A DNA stretch of 18,873 nucleotides from Chthoniobacterales bacterium (GTDB lineage Bacteria; Verrucomicrobiota; Verrucomicrobiia; Chthoniobacterales; UBA10450). Where the stretch lies: NCBI GenBank assembly GCA_025980625.1, contig JAICXG010000024.1, positions 1-18,873 on the forward strand, in the 5' to 3' direction. This document shows positions 15,150 to 18,873 of this stretch, in pieces (positions within the stretch are counted from its first letter, which is position 1; each line of letters starts with the position of its first letter). The position numbers were made by a program, and so were the translations under genes. The notes below the pieces were generated by a model. It was not told where the DNA came from. It did no database searches and saw only the letters and a list, made by a program, of their open reading frames with translations.

Positions 15150-16094
15150 ATGGAGTGGTTGCGCATCAACTACGATCGCGCGGCGGTTTTCGTCGCGGCC
15201 CTTTTTCTCGGGCTCTGCGCCATTTTTATCTATCTCAGCGCGGCCGGTTTCAGCGAGCGCTTCGCTGCCCTGCAACATCTGCCTTCGCCGAAGAATAAGA
15301 TCCCGGCGGGGAAGGCGCCCGAGATTGTCGAAGCGATGCAGAAACTTGAAGCGCCGCCGCAATGGACGGCGAGCAGTCGTTCCGGTCTTTTCGTGCCGGA
15401 GAAACATTTCATCGGGGCGAATGGCAAACCGGCTACGCTCCAGGGCACGCTCCTCCATTCGCCTGTGCCTAACGACTGGCTGGAGGAGTTCAATCTGCCG
15501 ATTGCCGATGCCGATGTTCTCATCCAGGACGCGGATGACGACGGCTTTACCAACCTCGACGAATGGCAGGCCCACACCAACCCGAGCGATCGCGAATCGC
15601 ACCCGCCCTACACCTTTAAGCTCAGGTTGCGCTCCTTCTCGGAGGAACCTTTTCCGCTAATTTTTTCCTCATCGGTTGCCGATACCTACGCCATCAACAA
15701 CATCGATCCGAGCCATCCGACGCAGTTCCTTCAGGTCGGTGAGATGGTTAAAGGCACGAAGTACAAGCTGAAAACTTATAGGGAGAAATCCGACACCGAT
15801 AAGTATGGCACGACGATTGACGTATCGGAGTTGACGCTCGAGCAGGTCGATACTCACGACCTGGTCACACTCATCAAAGAGAAGCGCGCGATGTCACCTG
15901 AGTCAGTCGCGAATTTCATCTACACTTGGGGTGGAACGCAGCAGACTTTTTCAGTTAAGAAAGACCAGGAGTTTTCCCTCAAACCGGAGGAAGACGTCAC
16001 TTACACGCTCGTCGACGTCGAGCCCGGCCAAGCGATCATCGTCAAGAGACAGCAGCCTAACGAGAAAATTGAAATCGGTGCAGTCGCGCCGTAG
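15150..16094 (+). CDS. Amuc_1099-like periplasmic pilus protein with a Ca-binding loop motif
   Basis: The 314-residue product starts 3 bases after the preceding stop. It has a transmembrane anchor (about 12-31, VFVAALFLGLCAIFIYLSAA) and then a periplasmic region. Residues about 127-138 read DADDDGFTNLDE, a DxDxDGxxxxxE-type loop as in thrombospondin-3, EF-hand or dockerin calcium sites. The remainder is beta-rich (FKLRLRSFSEEPFPLIF, TTIDVSELTLEQVDTHDLVTLIKEKR, VTYTLVDVEPGQAIIVKRQ). Position between the PilO-like gene and the secretin gene is that of pilP in classical loci and of Amuc_1099 in Akkermansia, so it may connect the inner-membrane arms to the secretin. I see no lipobox, unlike lipoprotein PilP. 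Family homology to PilP is not claimed. Confidence 0.75.
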   Translation: MEWLRINYDRAAVFVAALFLGLCAIFIYLSAAGFSERFAALQHLPSPKNKIPAGKAPEIVEAMQKLEAPPQWTASSRSGLFVPEKHFIGANGKPATLQGTLLHSPVPNDWLEEFNLPIADADVLIQDADDDGFTNLDEWQAHTNPSDRESHPPYTFKLRLRSFSEEPFPLIFSSSVADTYAINNIDPSHPTQFLQVGEMVKGTKYKLKTYREKSDTDKYGTTIDVSELTLEQVDTHDLVTLIKEKRAMSPESVANFIYTWGGTQQTFSVKKDQEFSLKPEEDVTYTLVDVEPGQAIIVKRQQPNEKIEIGAVAP

Positions 16095-16102
16095 CAGGCG
16101 CG

Positions 16103-16150
16103 ACGTCGCTGCTTCATGAGGAGCGACGTTCTTCTACCGCGAGGCGCGGT
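16103..16150 (+). terminator. two consecutive hairpins before the secretin gene
   Basis: The first, at 16103-16129, is ACGTCGCT, an 11- to 12-nt loop, then AGCGACGT, followed by TCTTCT. The second, at 16136-16150, is ACCGCG-AGG-CGCGGT, followed by TTG. They lie in the only sizeable gap (191 bp) of the pilus operon. They may set secretin expression as a partial terminator, processing site or stabiliser. The T-tracts are too poor for a strong intrinsic terminator. Confidence 0.4.
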
Positions 16151-16285
16151 TTGAACTGTGTGTCAGTAGCAGGACGCGTCGCCCGCCTTTCCCCGCATTG
16201 CTTATGGCTTTTTCTGATTTCCTGATTGCGCGTTTATTTTCTTGCCGCGCTCCGATCTGCTCGCTACAACCACCAACAATTCCTG

Positions 16286-18873
16286 ATGAACACCCGACCG
16301 GATCGTTTCTTCCCTCTCCTAATTGCCGTCCTCTTCGCCACGCTCGCGAGCCGCGCCACTTCGCAGGATGTGCACCGAATCACCGAGCACGAAGTGGCCC
16401 GCCGCCAGACCGCGATCGTGCAAGGGCAGGGTGCGCTGGCCCGCGCGCAGCTCGCGATCCAGGCGAAAGACCTCCAAAAAGCGCACGATGAATACCGCGT
16501 CGCGGTAAGTTTTCTCCCAGACTCACTGGCCACAGCGGACCCGCACGACGAAGCGGTGAAAGGGTTTTGCGAGAGCGGCGTGAAACTGGCCGAGCAGCGC
16601 ATCGCGCAGGGCAAATATGCCGAGGCGGAGCAGATCGCGCGCGAAATCGTGAGCGAACGTTACGATCCAAACTATCGTCCGGCGCTCGAGCTCATCGCAC
16701 ACTTCGCCGATCCCGGCTATTTCAACCGGACAATGGGGCCGAAGTTCATCGCCAAGGTCGAGGACGTAAAGAAATTCCTGGCCGATGCCGAGGGTTATTA
16801 TCAATCCGGTCGTTACGATCTCGCCTTCAAGAAATACGAGCAGGTCTTGAATCTCGATCCCTACAATGTCGCCGCCCGCCGGGGCGAAGAGCGGATTGAC
16901 CTAACGAAAACCCATTACGGCGAAGAGGCCTACAATGAAACCCGCTCGCGCCAGCTTTGGCAGGTGCAGAAAGGCTGGGAGGAACCGGTCCGCCAATACG
17001 GCCAGACGGTCGGGCCGATCAGTGATGCCTTTGCACGCGACGCCGGCGGAACGGCCCGGATTACGAATAAGCTCAATACAATCATTATTCCGAAGATCGA
17101 GTTTCGCGACGCGAGTATTCGCGAGGCGATCGATTTCATTCGCCAACAGGCAGCGGCGAACGATCCCTCGACCGAGGGCAAACGCGGCGTCGACATCGTC
17201 CTGCGCACCGTGCCGTTAGGCAAGCCCGAGGTCTCCGGCGCCGCGCCGCTCCCGCAAACAACGCCGCCCCTCCCGGGGACGAGTCCCGCGGCCGACGCCG
17301 CAATCGAGCCGACGCCGGTGCCGACAAAAGTTCCATCGGTGCCAACCATCTCGCCAGCGGAAGCGCGAATCACGATCACGCTCACGCAGATTCCGTTAGG
17401 CGAAGCGCTTCGTTACATCGCCAGTCAGGCGGGATTGAAAGTGAAAGTCGAGCCCTACGCTGTCTCCATTATCCCGATCAACGAGCAGAGCAACGATCTA
17501 TTTACGAAAGAGTATCGGGTCCCGCCGGGCTTTATCAGCAGTTCGGTAAATGTCGGCGCGAATCCGCTCGATCGCGCGGCCGTGCGCGTGGGAGCCGGCG
17601 CAGCAGGCACCGGCAAGGACACGCAGGAGACCACCGGCGGCAAGCAATTGGTGAATCGCCAGACGGCACTCGATTTTTTGAAAGACCAGGGCGTGCCGTT
17701 CCCGCCGGGGGCGAGCGCCAACTTCCTCCCGCAGAGCAGCCGGCTCATCGTTAGGAACACGGAAGAAAATCTCGAATTGGTCGATGCGCTTGTCGAACAG
17801 GCCAACGTCGCCGGGCCGAAGCAGGTCGAGATCGAAGCGAAATTTGTCGAGATCACCCAGACCAATCTGAAGGAGCTCGGATTTGATTGGTTGTTAGGCC
17901 AGTTCAACATCGGGAATGAACGCGTCTTCGGCGGCGGCGGCACGCAGGGTACCGGGCCGGTTCAGAATCCCAATGATTTTCCCTTTGTCGCGCCGAATGG
18001 GATACCGGTGGGCCAATTCCCGGTCACGGCTGGCAATCGCAGCGGCAACCTCGCTATCTCTGCGAACGCGCTTGATGCGCTGCTTTTTGGCGTCCCTGGC
18101 GCAAGCTCACTCGCGCCTGGTATCTTCGGAGTCAGCGGTGTCTTTACCGACCCCCAGTTCCAGGTCGTGATCCGCGCACTCAATCAAAAGAAGGGTGTGG
18201 ATTTGCTCTCCGCGCCACGCGTTACGACCAAGAGCGGGCAGCGCGCCGTGATCGAGATTGTGCGTGAGTTTCGTTATCCGACTCAGTTTGACCCGCCGAA
18301 AATTCCCGAGACCGTGGGCAGCACTGGGAACAATCAGTTCGGCACGACCGCATCGATCCCGGTCACTCCCACGACGCCGACCGGGTTTGAGACTCGCAAC
18401 ACCGGTGTAACTCTTGAAGTCGAGCCGGTGGTCGGTCCTGATGGAGTCACGATCGATCTGAACCTCGTCCCGCAGGTCGTCGAGTTCGAAGGTTTCATTA
18501 ACTATGGCAGCCCGATTCGGGCGCCAAGTTCTTCCATGATCGATATTCTCACCGGCGGCATCATTACGACCCCGCCGTCGATCATCACTGATAACGTTAT
18601 TAACCAGCCGATCTTTAACTCTCGCAAAGTAACTACAAGTGTAAGTGTGTGGGATGGTCAGACTGTCGTCCTTGGCGGGTTAATGCGGGAAGATGTGCAA
18701 AAAACAGAGGACCGCACCCCGATTATCGGCGATGTGCCGATCGTCGGGCGGCTCTTCCGGAGCAATGCCGAGCAACATATCAAACGTAACCTTGTTATCT
18801 TTGTCACCGCGCGTCTGGTTAACCCAGCCGGTCAGCCCATGAATACGGCCGAGGAAGAAGAGGAAACCGAAGC
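16286..18873 (+). CDS. pilQ: type IV pilus/type II-like secretin, Amuc_1098/PilQ-like (3' end outside window)
   Basis: The frame is open from the ATG at 16286 to the last base, 862 codons so far, with no stop in the window. A signal peptide (MNTRPDRFFPLLIAVLFATLAS) leads to a helical TPR-like region (about 30-235), including FLADAEGYYQSGRYDLAFKKYEQVLNLDPYN-type repeats. Then comes a split STN/N0-like domain (about 262-310 and 361-400), its halves separated by a Pro/Thr/Ala-rich linker of about 45 residues. An N1-like segment (about 465-510) and the secretin core follow (from about 512, EIEAKFVEITQTNLKELGFDW). The core contains VDLLSAPRVTTKSGQ and the classic ending VVLGGLMREDVQ...RTPIIGDVPIVGRLFRS (about 794-832). 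It should form the outer-membrane channel for the pilus. It ends in an acidic Glu-rich stretch at the window edge. Five GTTAGG-type words lie in the gene. Confidence 0.9.
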   Translation, partial: MNTRPDRFFPLLIAVLFATLASRATSQDVHRITEHEVARRQTAIVQGQGALARAQLAIQAKDLQKAHDEYRVAVSFLPDSLATADPHDEAVKGFCESGVKLAEQRIAQGKYAEAEQIAREIVSERYDPNYRPALELIAHFADPGYFNRTMGPKFIAKVEDVKKFLADAEGYYQSGRYDLAFKKYEQVLNLDPYNVAARRGEERIDLTKTHYGEEAYNETRSRQLWQVQKGWEEPVRQYGQTVGPISDAFARDAGGTARITNKLNTIIIPKIEFRDASIREAIDFIRQQAAANDPSTEGKRGVDIVLRTVPLGKPEVSGAAPLPQTTPPLPGTSPAADAAIEPTPVPTKVPSVPTISPAEARITITLTQIPLGEALRYIASQAGLKVKVEPYAVSIIPINEQSNDLFTKEYRVPPGFISSSVNVGANPLDRAAVRVGAGAAGTGKDTQETTGGKQLVNRQTALDFLKDQGVPFPPGASANFLPQSSRLIVRNTEENLELVDALVEQANVAGPKQVEIEAKFVEITQTNLKELGFDWLLGQFNIGNERVFGGGGTQGTGPVQNPNDFPFVAPNGIPVGQFPVTAGNRSGNLAISANALDALLFGVPGASSLAPGIFGVSGVFTDPQFQVVIRALNQKKGVDLLSAPRVTTKSGQRAVIEIVREFRYPTQFDPPKIPETVGSTGNNQFGTTASIPVTPTTPTGFETRNTGVTLEVEPVVGPDGVTIDLNLVPQVVEFEGFINYGSPIRAPSSSMIDILTGGIITTPPSIITDNVINQPIFNSRKVTTSVSVWDGQTVVLGGLMREDVQKTEDRTPIIGDVPIVGRLFRSNAEQHIKRNLVIFVTARLVNPAGQPMNTAEEEEETE

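Larger units (their letters stand above)
13491..17899. repeat. dispersed TCGTTAGGC / GTTAGGC word family in the pilus operon
   Basis: Exact GTTAGGC or its complement starts at 13491, 13570, 14504(c), 14790, 15142, 15467(c), 16055(c), 17215, 17395 and 17893. Six-base matches (GTTAGG) lie at 14020, 16900(c) and 17750. Most are preceded by TC or CC, giving the consensus TCGTTAGGC. They occur in both orientations and several reading frames (Val-Arg, Pro-Leu-Gly, Leu-Leu-Gly, Pro-Asn, Leu-Thr, and a stop codon). Three more exact copies lie in the first 12.4 kb (7243c, 7722, 10559). Confidence 0.75.

Noticed and set aside
14175..15602. 475-residue minus-strand ORF opposite the Amuc_1100-like and Amuc_1099-like genes
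   Set aside because: It spans two well supported plus-strand genes and its translation is Arg-rich with no domain, a typical shadow frame.
13491..17899. The GTTAGGC and GCCTAAC words read as an integron attC array
   Set aside because: They match the attC box consensus, but lie singly inside coding genes, without complementary inner arms or suitable pairing distance, and the genes form a coherent same-strand operon.

Overview
The window looks like about 18.9 kb of a moderately GC-rich Gram-negative chromosome, most probably from a Verrucomicrobiota member. The strongest evidence is the right-hand third. It carries, in the same order, a five-gene set that I recognise as the counterpart of the Akkermansia muciniphila Amuc_1102-1101-1100-1099-1098 type IV pilus-like locus. 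Genes are dense, and starts often lack a strong Shine-Dalgarno sequence. I see no rRNA, tRNA, CRISPR array or transposase.

Left part (1-4816): the C-terminal end of a flavin-dependent halogenase-like protein, a CPA2 (Kef-type) cation/proton antiporter, and two complete minus-strand flavin-dependent halogenase homologues. The second of these (3533-4816) closely resembles the PltA type, which chlorinates pyrroles held on carrier proteins. No carrier protein, NRPS or PKS gene lies in the window, so any biosynthetic cluster must continue to the left or act on a free substrate.

Middle part (4817-10590): an envelope carbohydrate and lipid neighbourhood. It holds a UDP-glucuronate decarboxylase-like SDR, a kinase-fold protein whose 3' end runs antisense into an HpnL-like flippase gene, a PAP2 phosphatase upstream of that flippase, an outer-membrane beta-barrel protein, and an exported SCP2-like protein that shares a palindromic CTAG stop with the barrel gene.

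Transition (10591-11902): a gene-poor stretch. It contains a truncated GNAT acetyltransferase ORF and a small membrane protein, both on the minus strand, separated by a 119-bp imperfect inverted repeat that has the architecture of an integron attC site. No integrase is visible.

Right part (11903-18873): the pilus operon. It encodes a small exported Amuc_1102-like protein, a natural PilM-PilN fusion, a PilO/Amuc_1100-like protein, an Amuc_1099-like protein with a calcium-loop motif, and a large secretin that runs off the window end. The encoded proteins would link a cytoplasmic actin-like ring, through inner-membrane anchored periplasmic arms, to an outer-membrane secretin.

Superimposed on the operon is a short word, TCGTTAGGC (core GTTAGGC), that recurs on both strands and in several reading frames inside the genes, far above expectation. 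It behaves like a DNA-level signal, such as an uptake sequence or a protein or methylase target, and is the most unusual pattern in the window.
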